Assembly: GCA_044224315.1 (NCBI GenBank)
Contig: JBGAKR010000001.1
Location: 558,001-622,000 of the forward strand
From: JAGXTF01 sp044224315
Lineage (GTDB): Bacteria; Bacteroidota; Bacteroidia; NS11-12g; UBA955
Reading direction: 5' to 3'
Length of the DNA: 64,000 bases
The notes under the pieces are model-generated. The model did no database searches. It was not told where the DNA came from and saw only the letters and a list, made by a program, of their open reading frames with translations. Shown here in pieces: positions 63,263 to 64,000 of the stretch (position 1 is its first letter; every line of letters begins with the position of its first letter). Made by a program: the position numbers and the translations under genes.

Positions 63263-64000
63263 TTAATATTCTTCGTACCATTTAAATTGTTTTTGTACAA
63301 TGTTTTTTTTCTCTTTTTGCAAATAATTCAAAAACGCTTTTCCCACAGGAGAATGGTTTTTGCCATGCAGCCATATCAGGCTCCAGGTGGTTTTAATGGG
63401 TAAGCCCTTTACCGGAATAATTTGCAACTCGTGGTTGTGCAATTCGTTTTTAATTCCAATTAAAGGCATAATCGAATAGCCCAAACCTGCCAATAAAGCT
63501 TGTTTTACCGCTTCATTTGAGGTGAGTTCGATTTTCTTATTCACCGAAATCTGATGCTTTTCTAAAAAATTTTCCATGGTTTGCCGGGTTCCGGAGCCCT
63601 TTTCACGAAAAATAATGGGCAAATCACGAAAGATTTCTTTGGCATGCAAAGCCTTCTTGATTTTATATTTAGATGGGCCCACAAAAAATAATTTATTCTG
63701 CAATAAATCCAATTTTTCAATATTCATTTTATTGGGCAAAATTGATACCAAGGCAAAATCTACCTCATTTTCTGCCAGGCTTTCAATTACCATATTCTTA
63801 TTGGTAACATCCATTTGCAATTCTATCCCTGCATTTTTGTTTATAAAATCCGACAAAAAATAAGGCATTACATATTTACCCGTAGATACTACCGAAAGCT
63901 TCAGGCGGCCTGCCAGTTGCCCTTTATAAGCCATGGTTTTATAATTGATGGCGTTTACCTGATTGATAATTTGCTCGGCTGCTTCTGCAATTTCATACCC
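63263..64000 (-). CDS. LysR-type transcriptional regulator, partial (5' end beyond the window)
   Basis: The frame is open to the window edge, so the N-terminal HTH is outside. What is seen is the linker helix (AEAAEQIINQVNAINYK) and the complete periplasmic-binding-like effector domain: GRLKLSVVSTGKYVMPYFLS, VDFALVSILPNK, LPIIFREKGSGTRQTMENFL and EAVKQALLAGLGYSIMPLIG. The GSGTR loop resembles CysB/CbbR-type regulators that bind anionic effectors. The target genes are not visible. Convergent with the PKD protein gene. Confidence 0.9.
   Translation of the reverse strand, partial: GYEIAEAAEQIINQVNAINYKTMAYKGQLAGRLKLSVVSTGKYVMPYFLSDFINKNAGIELQMDVTNKNMVIESLAENEVDFALVSILPNKMNIEKLDLLQNKLFFVGPSKYKIKKALHAKEIFRDLPIIFREKGSGTRQTMENFLEKHQISVNKKIELTSNEAVKQALLAGLGYSIMPLIGIKNELHNHELQIIPVKGLPIKTTWSLIWLHGKNHSPVGKAFLNYLQKEKKNIVQKQFKWYEEY

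Overview
The window is chromosomal DNA of a Bacteroidota bacterium. The evidence is many type IX secretion system (T9SS) C-terminal sorting domains, a PorE-like TPR/PD40/OmpA protein, Bacteroidota-only small families (HYC_CC_PP, DUF6660-like), and promoter -7 elements of the TAnnTTTG type. The 46.5-58 kb stretch looks GC-richer and core-like; the rest is visibly AT-rich and accessory.

Region 1 (1-19.0 kb, all minus strand) is a heavy-metal locus in two runs. The promoter-distal run (9876 down to 1) encodes a HYC_CC_PP protein, a secreted thioredoxin-like protein, a heme-motif/Reeler-like protein, a T9SS protein, a T9SS multicopper oxidase, a cytochrome c/PHM-like protein, a beta-propeller protein, a His-rich lipoprotein, a heavy-metal-binding lipoprotein, a second (lipoprotein) multicopper oxidase and a CusA fragment. 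Three genes in it are damaged. The second run (19002 to 10359) has a DUF6660-like protein, a CzcA-type RND pump fused to a TolC-type channel, its adaptor, a small secreted protein, DUF3703 and a Zn/Cd-type P-ATPase. Together they would oxidise, bind and export metal ions.

Region 2 (19.06-19.5 kb) is an integration hot spot: a tRNA-Pro copy whose D-arm is interrupted by a 25-bp palindrome, two terminator hairpins, and a 46-bp 3' fragment of tRNA-Pro.

Region 3 (19,465-46,403) is a ~26.9-kb genomic island bounded by that 46-bp direct repeat, whose right copy lies in an intact tRNA-Pro(GGG) gene. It carries a tyrosine recombinase at the left end. Next is an eight-gene, same-strand defence cluster in which type I restriction-modification genes are interleaved with YhcG-like, Abi_C-like, DUF6615-like, PUA/EVE-Mrr and AlbA_2 genes. 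A small replication/maintenance module follows (unknown gene, HTH protein, small protein, RepA-like ATPase) with a repeat-rich 760-bp non-coding segment. The cargo at the right end is PepSY protein, TolC, adaptor, RND pump, response regulator, histidine kinase and a COG4705-like membrane protein. I see no relaxase or conjugation genes.

Region 4 (46.4-64 kb) is chromosomal: a SirB-like/cytochrome c protein, an M20 peptidase, small secreted proteins, an HtrA protease, an N-terminally shortened kdsA, a PorE-like protein with an added retropepsin-like domain, a tiny T9SS protein, an M1 aminopeptidase, a 1550-residue PKD/T9SS surface protein and a partial LysR regulator.

All calls come from reading motifs by eye; no database search was run.
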